In this document: piece after piece, positions 9,062 through 19,090 of the stretch
Layout of the letters: each line of letters starts with the position of its first letter
Position numbering within the stretch: position 1 is the first letter of the stretch
NCBI RefSeq assembly: GCF_010727325.1
Contig: NZ_AP022565.1
Span: 4,092,001-4,156,000, forward strand
Length of the DNA stretch: 64,000 nt
Reading direction: 5' to 3'
Origin: Mycolicibacterium alvei
Lineage (GTDB): Bacteria > Actinomycetota > Actinomycetes > Mycobacteriales > Mycobacteriaceae
Translations under genes and position numbers: made by a program
Notes under the pieces: generated by a model
The model's input: the letters and a program-made list of their open reading frames with translations, nothing else
Database searches by the model: none
Told to the model about the DNA's origin: nothing

Positions 9062-9526
9062 TTACCCCGCGGTTGGCACGTGCATCCCGAACGGCACCGC
9101 GCTGATCAGGGTGACCGGCACAGCCTCGCCGCTGGGCACCGGGTAGCTGCGGTGCTCGCCGGGACGCGCGCCGACGATGGCCTCGCCCAACGGTGAGTTC
9201 ACCGAATAGACCTCCAGATCACCGTATTCGGCGCCGCGGACCCCCAACAGGAAGGTCTCGATCTCGCCGGACTGGTCATAGCGCACGGTGAGCACCATGC
9301 CCGGCTCGGCCACCCCGTCGTCGGCCGGATTCTCGCCGACCACGGCGTACAGCAGTATGTCGTGGATGTGCTGGATGCGGGCCTGGCGGGCGCGCTGGAC
9401 GGCCACCTCGTTCTCGTCGGAGTCGGACGCTGCTTCGGTCGCGATCAGATCACGCAGCGTCGACAACTCGACCTGCAGGCGCTCGTAGGCCTGTGGCGAT
9501 AACCAAATACGTTGGCTGACAGTCAT
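9062..9526 (-). CDS. GreA/GreB-family (Rnk-like) transcription elongation factor homologue
   Basis: I start at ATG 9526 (MTVSQRIWLS), giving 154 residues. The N-terminal half (YERLQVELSTLRDLIA to RARQARIQHIHDIL) forms a coiled-coil-like helical hairpin, and the C-terminal half has the GreA/Rnk C-terminal domain signature (GMVLTVRY, then YSVNSPLGEAIVGARPGEHRSYPVPSGEAVPVTLI). Such proteins bind RNA polymerase in the secondary channel. The N-terminal hairpin is short and ends ENPADDGVAEPG, so whether it stimulates transcript cleavage cannot be judged. The upstream D-amino-acid dehydrogenase gene is separated by a terminator-like hairpin. Confidence 0.82.
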   Translation of the reverse strand: MTVSQRIWLSPQAYERLQVELSTLRDLIATEAASDSDENEVAVQRARQARIQHIHDILLYAVVGENPADDGVAEPGMVLTVRYDQSGEIETFLLGVRGAEYGDLEVYSVNSPLGEAIVGARPGEHRSYPVPSGEAVPVTLISAVPFGMHVPTAG

Positions 9527-9554
9527 TGTGGTTTCCTTCCGATGATGCGGAGAT

Positions 9555-9590
9555 GCCGTCAGGGGCGGGTTGCACGCCGCCCCTGACGGC
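9555..9590 (-). terminator. Hairpin terminator after the D-amino-acid dehydrogenase gene
   Basis: A perfect 14-bp inverted repeat, GCCGTCAGGGGCGG at 9555-9568 and its complement at 9577-9590, has an eight-base loop. It lies 32 bases past the dadA-like stop and 29 bases before the Gre-like start, both read leftward. There is no T-run, as is common for mycobacterial hairpin terminators; partial read-through is possible. Confidence 0.75.
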
Positions 9591-9621
9591 CTTGTGTGCC
9601 CGTCAGGGCGAAGTCGTGAAT

Positions 9622-10872
9622 TCAGCGCCGGGGATCGAATTCCCGCAGTGCCTCGGGTTGCTTTCCGGTGGTCATGTACTCGGCGAGCAACCGGCCGGTG
9701 ACGGGTCCGTGGGCCAGCCCCCACATGCCGTGACCGCCGGCCACGTAGATGCCCTGTGCCACTTCACCGATGAGCGGGCGGCCGTCGGAGCTGACCGGGC
9801 GCGGGCCCACCCACACATCGGTGCGGGCATCCCAGTCCACCCCGTCGAGCAGCGGGGCGGCGGAGGAGATGATCGCGTCGACCCGCGGCGGTTGCAGCGG
9901 ATCGTCGGGGGAACGGAACTCCATGGTTCCGGCCACCCGCAGCTTGCCGTGATACGGCGTGCAGGCGACGCGAGCGTCGGGCAGGTAGATGGGCCCGAGA
10001 AGCGGGCGGTCCACCGGCACGGTGAACGAGTAACCGCGGCCGGCCTGCACGGGCGTCCGGACCCAGGGTTTTGCGAGCTTCGACAGCCACGCCCCCGTGG
10101 CGATCACCGCGGTCTCGGCGCTCAGGGAACGGTCCGCCAGGTCCACGATGACGTTGGCGCCCGCGGCGCGTACATCGGTGACCTCGCCGATCACCAGCTC
10201 CGCGCCCCGTTCGATGACGGCATCGCCGAGCGCGTGAACGAATCGGCCCGGGTCCACGAAGCGCTGGCCCTCCACGCTGATGCCCGCCGTGATCGCCGAC
10301 GAGGCCAGCGGCACATGGTCGCGCAGCATCTCACCGGACAGGCTGGTGACCGTGACCGTCTGTCCGATGCCGGCCATCCGGCGGAGTTCGGTCATCAGAT
10401 GCTCGGCCTGCCGGGTGGTTTCGAACAGCGCGGTGATCGGCCCGTCGGTGGTGGGCACTGCCACGCCGTTGGAGGTCAGTACGTCGTAGACCTCGAGGCA
10501 CTCCTCGTTGAGCGGCACGTTGGCTTTCGCGACCCTGGTCCAGGTCGACTGCCGGCAGTTCATGGCAAACCGGCCCAGAAACGCCAGCAACCGGGGACCC
10601 GATGTCAGGGGGATGTGCAGGGGAGCGGCCGGGTTGAAAAGTGACCGGACGCCATAGCGCAACAGGGCCGGGTCGTTGAGTGGGATGGTCAGCGTCGGCG
10701 AAACCCAGCCGGCGTTACCCCATGACGCACCTGCACCGATCCCGGTGCGGTCGACCACGGTGACCTCGACTCCGTGCTCCTGGAGAAACCATGCGGTGGA
10801 CAGGCCGACGATGCCTGCACCCACGACGACCGCCGACCGCGGTGCGCCGTCAATGCGCTCGACCCCATACAT
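9622..10872 (-). CDS. FAD-dependent D-amino-acid dehydrogenase/oxidoreductase (DadA-like)
   Basis: This 416-residue DAO-family flavoprotein has an N-terminal dinucleotide fold (VVVGAGIVGLSTAWFLQEHG, about residues 15-34), SWGNAGWVSPTL typical of DadA-like dehydrogenases, and a C-terminal ISSDGRPLIGE / GHGMWGLAHGPVTGRLLAEY flavin-contact region. It probably oxidises D-amino acids or related secondary amines to the keto acid and ammonia, passing electrons to the membrane chain. A PucR-type regulator lies directly upstream in the same direction, with a palindrome in the gap, which suggests substrate-responsive activation. The substrate is not resolved. Confidence 0.85.
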   Translation of the reverse strand: MYGVERIDGAPRSAVVVGAGIVGLSTAWFLQEHGVEVTVVDRTGIGAGASWGNAGWVSPTLTIPLNDPALLRYGVRSLFNPAAPLHIPLTSGPRLLAFLGRFAMNCRQSTWTRVAKANVPLNEECLEVYDVLTSNGVAVPTTDGPITALFETTRQAEHLMTELRRMAGIGQTVTVTSLSGEMLRDHVPLASSAITAGISVEGQRFVDPGRFVHALGDAVIERGAELVIGEVTDVRAAGANVIVDLADRSLSAETAVIATGAWLSKLAKPWVRTPVQAGRGYSFTVPVDRPLLGPIYLPDARVACTPYHGKLRVAGTMEFRSPDDPLQPPRVDAIISSAAPLLDGVDWDARTDVWVGPRPVSSDGRPLIGEVAQGIYVAGGHGMWGLAHGPVTGRLLAEYMTTGKQPEALREFDPRR

Positions 10873-10889
10873 GCACCCATGGTGAGGGA

Positions 10890-10908
10890 AAACACACGCG
10901 TTGTGTTT
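10890..10908 (-). promoter_or_regulatory. Candidate operator upstream of the dadA-like gene
   Basis: AAACACA at 10890-10896 and TGTGTTT at 10902-10908 form a perfect 7-bp palindrome around CGCGT. It lies 17 bases upstream of the dadA-like start in an AT-richer gap that also follows the PucR regulator gene. It is a plausible binding site for that regulator; this is inferred from position and symmetry. Confidence 0.5.
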
Positions 10909-10946
10909 GCGCTATCTCGACAAAAAGAACGGGGGTTATTGTCGGG

Positions 10947-12512
10947 TCACGACAGATCTTCGGTCGCCGCCAGCTCGATCATCATCGCCAGGCGCTTGCG
11001 CGCGTCGGTCAGGTCCAACTGGGTGAGTTCGGCCATCTTGCGCATCCGGTAGCGCACGGTGTTCTCGTGCACACCGAGCGTCCGCCCGGCCCCGGCCAGA
11101 TCGCCCTGGGCCTCCAACCAGGCCCGCAGCGTGACCGCATAGTGCGTGCCGCTGGCCTGATCGTGGGCCCGTAGCTCGGCGACCGGGCCGCGTTGCGGCG
11201 CGCGACCGGCGCGGGCTGCGATCCGCAGGCGCTGCAGCAGGATCTCATCCCAGGCCTCGTCATAGACCGGCACGTTCTCATCGGGGTCCACAGCGTCTCC
11301 GTGCGGCACCTCGTGCAGGACTTCGTGCAGGGCCAGGCACTCGTCGGCTTCACTGCGGGCCAGCGCCAGCTCGGCGGCGGCGGCCGGGCCGCTGATGCCG
11401 GCCAGCACGGTCACCGGCTCGGGCAACGCGGCGCGCAGACCCGCCACCCACCGGCTCGCGGTCTCGGCTTCGGCACCGGGCAACACGGTGTAGACGGTGT
11501 TGCCGGCCAGGGCGCTGCGCCCGGGACGTGACCAGCCGAAACCCGCGGTCGCCCGCTCGAACGCCAGGAGTAGCGGGGCATGCCGCTCGTCGCCCGTCCG
11601 GGCACGCAACGCGATCACCCGCAGGGGGGTCTGCGGCAAGCCGAGCCGACTGGCAGCCGTGGTGGCATCGGCGGCGCCTTCGAGGAGACGGATGACCAGC
11701 TCCGACTCCACCTGGCGTTCCAGGTCGGCGCTGGCGCGGGAGCGCAACAGATGCAGGGCGACCATGCGAGCGCCGTCGGCCAGCGCGGCGCGGCGCGCGT
11801 CGGGCAACGGAGCGGTACAGGCCACCCAGATCGAACCGAGCAGTTCGCGCCCGGCCCGCGCGGCCACCACCATCCGCCCGGTCAGACCGACCTCACCATC
11901 GCCGTCGACGAACATCGGCTCGTCCGATGCGGCCAGGTGCCGGAACACCCCGCGGGCCTCGAACAGGGCGCGTAACGGTTCAGGGGCCCCACGGCTCAGG
12001 ATCGTCGCGGCGCGGGCCGGATCGGCTTGCTGCTGCAGCCGCGAGTACGCCAGCACCGCGCTACGCCGGTCCTCGATGGTGACCGCGCCGCCCACGGCAT
12101 CGGCGAGGCTGTCGGCCAGCGCGAACAAATCGGTTGGGCCGCGCCCGGATTCGGTCTCTCGACCCTCCAGCACCACGCCGTAGATCACGGCCGCCAGCTC
12201 GCTCCAGGAGACTTCGGGCTCGACCGTCATCACCGCAATGCGGTTGTCGGCCGCCAGTTCGTCGTCGTCGGCGGGGCTGTGCGGGCCGCGGACCAGAACC
12301 ACCACGGCGCGCGCTGCCTCCGCCCACTGCATCGCCTCGGCTATCGACGCGGCCCCGACCGCCAGCAGGACATCACCGACGACCTGACCGGGTTCGTGCA
12401 TCACCACGCTGCGCAACTCGGTCGAGCGCGTCGCCGGACCGATTCCATGTGGGGCGCGCAGTCGCACTCCGTAGCCGCCCAGGACGTTGATCAGGCGGTC
12501 CAGCGTGACCAT
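10947..12512 (-). CDS. PucR/CdaR-family transcriptional regulator
   Basis: This 521-residue regulator has an N-terminal purine-catabolism-regulator-like segment (residues about 20-130), a GGDEF-like middle region (VIALRARTGDERHAPLLLAFERATAGFG), and the C-terminal PucR helix-turn-helix (LRAWLEAQGDLAGAGRTLGVHENTVRYRMRKMAELTQLDL, last 60 residues or so). Family members activate catabolic operons in response to nitrogen-containing metabolites. It starts three bases after the protease stop and is followed by the dadA-like gene, which is the most likely target. Confidence 0.88.
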   Translation of the reverse strand: MVTLDRLINVLGGYGVRLRAPHGIGPATRSTELRSVVMHEPGQVVGDVLLAVGAASIAEAMQWAEAARAVVVLVRGPHSPADDDELAADNRIAVMTVEPEVSWSELAAVIYGVVLEGRETESGRGPTDLFALADSLADAVGGAVTIEDRRSAVLAYSRLQQQADPARAATILSRGAPEPLRALFEARGVFRHLAASDEPMFVDGDGEVGLTGRMVVAARAGRELLGSIWVACTAPLPDARRAALADGARMVALHLLRSRASADLERQVESELVIRLLEGAADATTAASRLGLPQTPLRVIALRARTGDERHAPLLLAFERATAGFGWSRPGRSALAGNTVYTVLPGAEAETASRWVAGLRAALPEPVTVLAGISGPAAAAELALARSEADECLALHEVLHEVPHGDAVDPDENVPVYDEAWDEILLQRLRIAARAGRAPQRGPVAELRAHDQASGTHYAVTLRAWLEAQGDLAGAGRTLGVHENTVRYRMRKMAELTQLDLTDARKRLAMMIELAATEDLS

Positions 12513-12515
12513 GGA

Positions 12516-13538
12516 CTACGGCCCGGCAGCCAGCGTGGCCTTGCCGGTGTGTTGCTGACCGCCCTGGTCCAACCAGGTCAGGCCGATCACGTCGCCCGGG
12601 TAGTGCTGATCGAGGATCAGCGTGAGGGTACGCGCCGAATCCAGCGGGGTGCTGTCGATGCCGGTGAGTATGTCGCCCGGGATCAGGCCGGCCGCGGCGG
12701 CCGGGCCGCCGGGAATGACGTCCTGGACGATCACGCCGCCGCTGCGCCGCTGCGCGGTGCGGACACCGACGCCGAGCAGGGTCGGCGGCCCGATGTGCAC
12801 CGAGGCCGACGGGATGCGGGCGCGGATCTGTCCGGCGACGGCCATTGCGTCGTTGATCGGGATTGCGAACCCCTTGCCACCGGGGCCCATGCGGAAGTTC
12901 ACCGACGCGGCGGTCGTCATCCCCACGACCTGCCCGGCGTCGTTGACCACGGGACCGCCGGAATCGCCGGCACGTACCGGTGCGGCGAACTCGAACAGGC
13001 CGTCGATCTCATCACTGGTACCGGTCAGCTCGTCTTCGGCGTTGACGGTGCGGTTGAACGCGCTGACGGTGCCCACCTCGTGAGTCAGGGGCGAACCGGT
13101 GCCCCCGGCATTGCCGAGCGCGACGACGGGATGGCCCGGTGCCAGCGCGGCCGAATCGCCGATCGATGCCGGTGGCAGGCCGGCCGCACCGTGCAGTTGC
13201 AGTACCGCGATGTCGTTCTGGCGGTCGTAGCCGACCAGGTCCGCGGGGAATCGCTGACCACCGACCGTGGCACTGATCGAGTTGGCGCCCTGGACGACGT
13301 GGTAGTTGGTCAGCACCTCACCGCTCGGCGACAGCACGATGCCGGTGCCGATGCCGTAGGCCTGTTGGTAGTCCACGACGGTGTCGATGCGGGCTACCGA
13401 CGGTTCGACCTGCGCAGCCGCCATCTCCGGGTCGCCGGGTGCGGCACCGGCAGGGGCAATCGGGGCGATAACGGCGGCCGCGGTGGCCACTGCCACCGCG
13501 ACGATCGTTCTGAACGGATGTGAGCTCACTTTGCCCAT
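12516..13538 (-). CDS. Exported trypsin-like serine protease with PDZ domain (PepA/Mtb32A type)
   Basis: The 340-residue protein has a cleavable signal peptide (hydrophobic AVAVATAAAVIAPIAPAGAA ending near residue 32), a chymotrypsin-fold protease with His in LTNYHVV, Asp in RQNDIAVLQL and Ser in APVRAGDSGGP, and a C-terminal PDZ domain (VIVQDVIPGGPAAAAGLIPGDILTGID). Layout and several motifs (GTGIV, VVGMTTAAS, GFAIPI, HIGP) match M. tuberculosis PepA (Mtb32A, Rv0125). It should act in the cell envelope or outside it as a quality-control or processing protease. It is the first gene of a leftward run that continues with the PucR regulator. Confidence 0.9.
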   Translation of the reverse strand: MGKVSSHPFRTIVAVAVATAAAVIAPIAPAGAAPGDPEMAAAQVEPSVARIDTVVDYQQAYGIGTGIVLSPSGEVLTNYHVVQGANSISATVGGQRFPADLVGYDRQNDIAVLQLHGAAGLPPASIGDSAALAPGHPVVALGNAGGTGSPLTHEVGTVSAFNRTVNAEDELTGTSDEIDGLFEFAAPVRAGDSGGPVVNDAGQVVGMTTAASVNFRMGPGGKGFAIPINDAMAVAGQIRARIPSASVHIGPPTLLGVGVRTAQRRSGGVIVQDVIPGGPAAAAGLIPGDILTGIDSTPLDSARTLTLILDQHYPGDVIGLTWLDQGGQQHTGKATLAAGP

Positions 13539-13588
13539 ATACCCATCTTCGCTGGATAAGCACCCGATGTCGACGCGGGTGACGCGTG

Positions 13589-14314
13589 TCAGTCCTCGGT
13601 GGTGACTTCGCCACGCGTGCGCAGGCCGCGCCGCTTGGTGCCGTTCTTGCTTGACGGCCGGCGGTTGCGCAGGGTCTTGCCCTCGCCGTCGTCGGTCTCG
13701 TCGTCCGAAGGCTCTTTCGTCAGGTTCACCTTCGCCGGTTCTTCAGCGTCTTCGGCCTCGGCCTCGGTTTCGCCGGCGTCTTCCGTCTCTTCCGGTTCTT
13801 CGGTCTCCGGTTCGTCCGCCTCGGCGATCGCGTTCTTGCGGCCGCGGCGCTGGGCCTTCTCCCGGGTCTTGACCGGCTTCGGCGGCGGGGGCGGCAGTTC
13901 GGCGACGAACGCCAGATAGAAGGCGAAGATGCCGAGCAGCGCGATCGCGGCGGCGGCGCCGTAGATCCCGAACAGCCACGGACCGAAGCCGTCCAGCGAC
14001 AGCCAGATCTCGGAGACCGCGGTGCCGACGATCAGTACCGCCGCCAGCACGTGCAGGGCGATCGACGCGGTCCGCAACCGGAGCGCCAACTCGGGGGTGG
14101 CCAGCTCCGGACGCTTGGTCCGCTGCAGCGTGAACACGACCGGCAGAGAGGCCAGGCCGATCAGCACACCGGTGACGATGCGTAGGACCAGCCCGAGCGT
14201 CGGCGGGGTGTCACCCATGAGCTCAGGCCATCGTGGGAGGACGAAGAAAAAGTAGAGGCCAGCGGCCACGATCGAAAACGACACGTGCCAGATCACCGCG
14301 ACGGTGCGGCCCAT
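13589..14314 (-). CDS. lucA: Four-TM membrane protein with acidic C-terminal tail, probable LucA (Rv3723) orthologue
   Basis: The 241-residue protein has four hydrophobic segments (about residues 7-27, 38-62, 82-107 and 112-140) followed by a long charged tail: a Pro stretch, KTREKAQRRGRKN, an acidic EADEPETEEPEETED run, and a basic end. The gene sits beside tRNA-Ser, ffs and the Rv3722c aminotransferase, the position of Rv3723 in H37Rv. Rv3723 is LucA, which stabilises Mce1 and Mce4 lipid-import complexes. The LucA name rests on gene order and topology, since I cannot align the sequence; the membrane assignment itself is secure. Confidence 0.65.
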   Translation of the reverse strand: MGRTVAVIWHVSFSIVAAGLYFFFVLPRWPELMGDTPPTLGLVLRIVTGVLIGLASLPVVFTLQRTKRPELATPELALRLRTASIALHVLAAVLIVGTAVSEIWLSLDGFGPWLFGIYGAAAAIALLGIFAFYLAFVAELPPPPPKPVKTREKAQRRGRKNAIAEADEPETEEPEETEDAGETEAEAEDAEEPAKVNLTKEPSDDETDDGEGKTLRNRRPSSKNGTKRRGLRTRGEVTTED

Positions 14315-14340
14315 ACTCCTCCTCGGGTACTGAAATTGGG

Positions 14341-14389
14341 CCGGGGTGCGAGATGCTGATCTAGGTTGATTCAGCAGGTCGCACCCCGG
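14341..14389 (-). terminator. Terminator hairpin of tRNA-Ser
   Basis: CCGGGGTGCGA at 14341-14351 pairs exactly with TCGCACCCCGG at 14379-14389, and inner arms GCTGA (14355-14359) and TCAGC (14371-14375) extend the stem. It begins ten bases past the 3' end of the leftward tRNA-Ser and ends before the lucA start, so it should end the tRNA transcript. Confidence 0.8.
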
Positions 14390-14398
14390 ACCCGAGCG

Positions 14399-14484
14399 CG
14401 GAGGATAGGGGATTTGAACCCCTGAGGGCTATTAACCCAACCCGCGTTCCAGGCGAGCGCCATAGGCCACTAGGCGAATCCTCC
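14399..14484 (-). tRNA. serU: tRNA-Ser (GGA)
   Basis: The 5' acceptor strand GGAGGAT (14484-14478) pairs fully with ATCCTCC (14406-14400), leaving discriminator G at 14399, as expected for tRNA-Ser. The anticodon arm CTCGC-CTGGAAC-GCGGG gives anticodon GGA. A long variable arm and the T-arm GGTTCAAATC are present. CCA is not encoded. Its position beside ffs matches serU in H37Rv. Confidence 0.96.
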
Positions 14485-14555
14485 GTCGACGATCCTAACT
14501 GACGTTCCAACCAGTCCCGTAAACGCCGGGGACAGGGGTGGGTATTACACTCGCC

Positions 14556-15961
<1,406 letters not shown>

Positions 15962-15964
<3 letters not shown>

Positions 15965-16018
15965 CTTAGAACTGACGCTGCTTTTGTGCGAGTAGCGGTG
16001 TGCGTGGAATCAAAGTCA
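15962..16018 (+). repeat. Palindromic repeat, copy E
   Basis: Imperfect arms TGACTTAGA (15962-15970) and TCAAAGTCA (16010-16018) enclose a core TTTTGTGCGAGTAGCGGTG. About 40 of the last 50 bases match copy F at 17030-17079. The left arm contains the stop of the aminotransferase and the right arm contains the stop of the converging AbiEi/DUF559-type gene. Confidence 0.8.
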
Positions 16019-16911
16019 GCAGCCGAGTTCCAATGGGGGACCGGCCAGCGGCGTCCGGCGCGGCGTGATCCCGAGTTCTGGTCGCCAAAGTCGATCCCAT
16101 TCGCGTTCCACCCGGGCGATGATGGCGGGCCGTCGGTGCCCCGCGGCCACTCTCACGTGGGTCCAGCCGGCTCGCGTGATGTAGTCGGCACGCACGATGT
16201 CATAGCCGAGCTGATCGGCGTGCTGCACGCCCTCGTATTCGACCGCCAGCTTCAGTTCCTCCCAACCCATGTCGAGGAAGTACCTCGGGTAGCCGTCGGG
16301 CCCGAGCACCGGTATCTGTGTCTGCGGCCGCGGAAAACCTGCGTCGATGAGCATCAGCCGCAGCCAGGTTTCTTTCGGGACTGGCCGCCGGGGTCGAATA
16401 GATCCAGCGCCCATTCGAGTTGTCGCAGGCCACGGGCGTGGCGGTGGTGTGCGGCCAGCGTCAGCACGTCGTCCGCCTTTAGTCCGGTGGCTCGAGCAAG
16501 TGCGTCGAGCCGCGCGACGGCCGCACCGACCAACCCGCGGCGTCCAAGGTCGAAAGCAGTGCGCTCGACGCTCGTGACCGACAGACCGTCGATCATCGTG
16601 ACCTCCCCGTCGCAGATCAGGTCCTGGCGCGTGATCACCTGCTCGGGTGGCTTGGTTTTGGTGCTAATCAACTCGATCGGAACGTCGTCGGCCACCCACT
16701 TCGAGCCATGGAGCGCCGATGCGGCGGCACCCGCGATCACCGCGTTACGGCCCGACCACAACCATGCCGCCGTACTACGTTGCCGCAGCGACACGGCAGT
16801 TTGCTTGTCCACGTATATGTTCGGCAGGATCGTGCGGTGGTAGCGGCTGAGCTGGTAGCGGTTGACGACGCCGGCTGACAGGGCTTCGGTGCCGATGAAG
16901 GGCTCGCTCAT
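16016..16911 (-). pseudogene. AbiEi-like/DUF559 protein gene broken by one frameshift
   Basis: Two reading frames join into one protein of about 300 residues. The first part (ATG 16911, MSEPFIGTEALSAGVVNRYQLSRY...) has the AbiEi-like winged-helix start, then VIAGAAASALHG and SVERTAFDLGRRG. The second part resumes in another frame as PKETWLRLMLIDAGFPRPQTQIPV and carries a DUF559/Vsr-like nuclease segment (MGWEELKLAVEYEGVQHA, then RAGWTHVRVAAGH). The break falls at a CCC run near 16372-16378, where one added C would restore GGQSPKETWLRL, so it is either a recent mutation or a sequencing error. Such proteins are common multicopy accessory genes in mycobacteria; their role is unsettled. A second, more decayed copy lies at 24175. 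Confidence 0.85.
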
Positions 16912-16997
16912 CAGGCGAGAGTCGCCGGTGACGAGGACAGGCATGGGTGGGTGCCGGTCTCGACGTAGCCACCTGTGGATGAATCGCGCTCTGTGCA

Positions 16998-17021
16998 GAT
17001 CTCTGTGTTGATCTCTGTGTT
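16998..17021. repeat. Two tandem copies of a 12-base unit
   Basis: GATCTCTGTGTT occurs twice in a row, with a partial third unit (CGCTCTGTGCA) to the left. It lies between the AbiEi/DUF559 gene start and palindromic repeat F, in what should be the promoter region of that gene. Confidence 0.7.
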
Positions 17022-17079
17022 GACTTTGAGCTGACGCTGCATTTGTACGGGCAACGGTGTGCGTGGTGTCAAAGTCAAC
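17019..17079 (+). repeat. Palindromic repeat, copy F
   Basis: Perfect 11-base arms GTTGACTTTGA (17019-17029) and TCAAAGTCAAC (17069-17079) enclose a core ATTTGTACGGGCAACGGTG that aligns with the core of copy E. It sits between the start of the broken AbiEi/DUF559 gene and the dnaX start. Confidence 0.85.
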
Positions 17080-17121
17080 GGGCACCCGCGCGGCGTCAGA
17101 TCCAGTCGGTAGCCTTCTCCC

Positions 17122-19059
17122 GTGGCTCTATACCGCAAATACCGGCCGGCAAGCTTCGCGGAAGTCGTTGGGCAGGAACATGTCACCGAGCCGCTATCTA
17201 CCGCGCTGACCGCGGGCCGGATCAACCACGCCTATCTGTTCTCCGGACCACGGGGTTGCGGCAAGACATCGTCGGCGCGCATCCTGGCCCGCTCGCTCAA
17301 CTGTGCCGACGGCCCCACTCCTACACCGTGCGGCTCATGCGATTCGTGCGTGGCGCTGGCGCCGAACGGTTCGGGCAATGTCGACGTCGTCGAACTCGAC
17401 GCCGCCAGCCACGGTGGTGTGGAAGACACCCGCGAACTGCGTGACCGGGCGTTCTACGCGCCGGCCCAGTCGCGGTACCGCATCTTCATCATCGACGAAG
17501 CGCACATGGTCACCACGGCTGGTTTCAACGCGCTGCTCAAGATCGTCGAAGAGCCACCCGAGCACCTGATCTTCGTGTTCGCCACCACCGAACCGGAGAA
17601 GGTGCTGCCGACCATCCGGTCGCGTACGCATCACTACCCGTTCCGGCTGCTGGCTCCGCGGACCATGCGTCCGCTGCTGGAGCGCATCTGCGCCGAGGAG
17701 AACGTTCACGTCGACGATGCGGTGTACCCATTGGTCATCCGGGCGGGCGGCGGTTCACCCCGTGACACGCTCTCGGTGCTCGATCAGCTGCTGGCGGGCT
17801 CCGAGCAGGGTGCCGACGGCAACCACATCACCTATCAGCGGGCGTTGGCCCTGCTCGGCGCCACCGACATGGCACTCATCGACGACGCGGTCGAGGCGCT
17901 GGCGGCGGGGGATGCTGCTGCGCTGTTCGGCGCCGTCGAAGCCGTAATCGACGCCGGCCATGATCCGCGACGGTTCGCCACCGATCTGCTGGAGCGCTTC
18001 CGCGATCTGATCGTGCTGCAGGCCGTGCCCGACGCGGTCACCCGCGGCGTGGTGGACGCGCCGACCGATGTGCTCGAGCGGATGCGTGAGCAGGCGGCCA
18101 AGGTGGGTTCGGCCACGCTGGCCCGCTACGCCGAGGTGGTGCACGCCGGGTTGGGCGAGATGCGCGGTGCCACCGCACCGCGGCTACTGCTGGAAGTGGT
18201 GTGCGCCCGGCTGCTGCTGCCCTCGGCCCATGACACCGAGTCGGCGCTGCTGCAGCGCATCGAACGTATCGAGACCCGGCTGGACATGTCACTCCCGGCC
18301 GGTGAGGCGTCGTCGTCATCGGCGGCCCGGTCTGTCGAATCCACCGCCGAGCCCACCAAGACGTTCGCCCGCCGCAGCCAGGCTGCCCCGAAGGCCGCCC
18401 CCGCTGAGCCTCCTGCGTCGCCCCCGGCGCCTCCGCCTCCTGTTCCGGAACCGGAGCCCGAGCCACCGCTCCCGCCGGAGCCCGACTTCGAGCCCGAGCC
18501 CGCCGCAGAACCTGAGCCGGAACCCCAACCGGCGCAGGCGTCGGTGGCCCCGGGCGGCGAGCCCAACGCCGCTGCGGTGCGCTCGATGTGGACCACGGTG
18601 CGGGAGAAGGTGCGCGAGCGCAGCCGTACCACCGAGGTCATGCTCGCGGGCGCCATCGTGCGGGCAGTCGAGGACAGAACCCTTGTGCTGTCCCATGACT
18701 CACCACCGCTGGCCAAGCGGCTCACCGAGTCGCGCAATGCCGACGTGATCCGCGACGCATTGAAGGATGCGCTCGGGGTGGACTGGCAGATCCGATGTGA
18801 GGTCGGCACTGCGGAGGCGGCCCCACCGCCCCCGCCAAAGGCTGCGAAGGCCCCGCCACGGGTGCCCACCCGGCCGGGCCGCGTCATTCCCGAACCGAAG
18901 CCGGTCCCCGATCCGGAACCGCCGCCGTCCCCGGAGCAGGAAGAGGCAGAGATGCTCGCCGAGGCTTCGCAGAGCGAGGCCGGGCCGCGTCGCGACCCCG
19001 AAGAGGTAGCCCTCGAGCTGCTGCAGAACGAACTGGGTGCGCGGAAGATCGAGAGCTGA
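17122..19059 (+). CDS. dnaX: DNA polymerase III subunits gamma and tau
   Basis: The 645-residue clamp-loader ATPase begins at GTG 17122 (VALYRKYRPASFAEVVGQEHV). It has Walker A GPRGCGKTS (42-50), a zinc module (Cys61, Cys70, Cys73, Cys76), Walker B IFIIDEAHM (about 115) and the SRTHH sensor region. After residue 380 comes a Pro/Glu-rich linker (PEPEPEPPLPPEPDFEPEP) and a tau-type C-terminal domain that would bind the polymerase. It loads the beta clamp and organises the replisome. It converges on the methyltransferase gene. I saw no slippery frameshift signal, so a separate gamma is not supported. Confidence 0.97.
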   Translation: MALYRKYRPASFAEVVGQEHVTEPLSTALTAGRINHAYLFSGPRGCGKTSSARILARSLNCADGPTPTPCGSCDSCVALAPNGSGNVDVVELDAASHGGVEDTRELRDRAFYAPAQSRYRIFIIDEAHMVTTAGFNALLKIVEEPPEHLIFVFATTEPEKVLPTIRSRTHHYPFRLLAPRTMRPLLERICAEENVHVDDAVYPLVIRAGGGSPRDTLSVLDQLLAGSEQGADGNHITYQRALALLGATDMALIDDAVEALAAGDAAALFGAVEAVIDAGHDPRRFATDLLERFRDLIVLQAVPDAVTRGVVDAPTDVLERMREQAAKVGSATLARYAEVVHAGLGEMRGATAPRLLLEVVCARLLLPSAHDTESALLQRIERIETRLDMSLPAGEASSSSAARSVESTAEPTKTFARRSQAAPKAAPAEPPASPPAPPPPVPEPEPEPPLPPEPDFEPEPAAEPEPEPQPAQASVAPGGEPNAAAVRSMWTTVREKVRERSRTTEVMLAGAIVRAVEDRTLVLSHDSPPLAKRLTESRNADVIRDALKDALGVDWQIRCEVGTAEAAPPPPPKAAKAPPRVPTRPGRVIPEPKPVPDPEPPPSPEQEEAEMLAEASQSEAGPRRDPEEVALELLQNELGARKIES

Positions 19060-19090
19060 CAGGCCTCGCCGTCCGCCCAGGGTTGCAGAC

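Noticed and set aside
18400..18530. Tandem repeat within dnaX
   Set aside because: The Pro/Glu codon runs are the ordinary low-complexity linker of tau, not a DNA repeat with a fixed unit.
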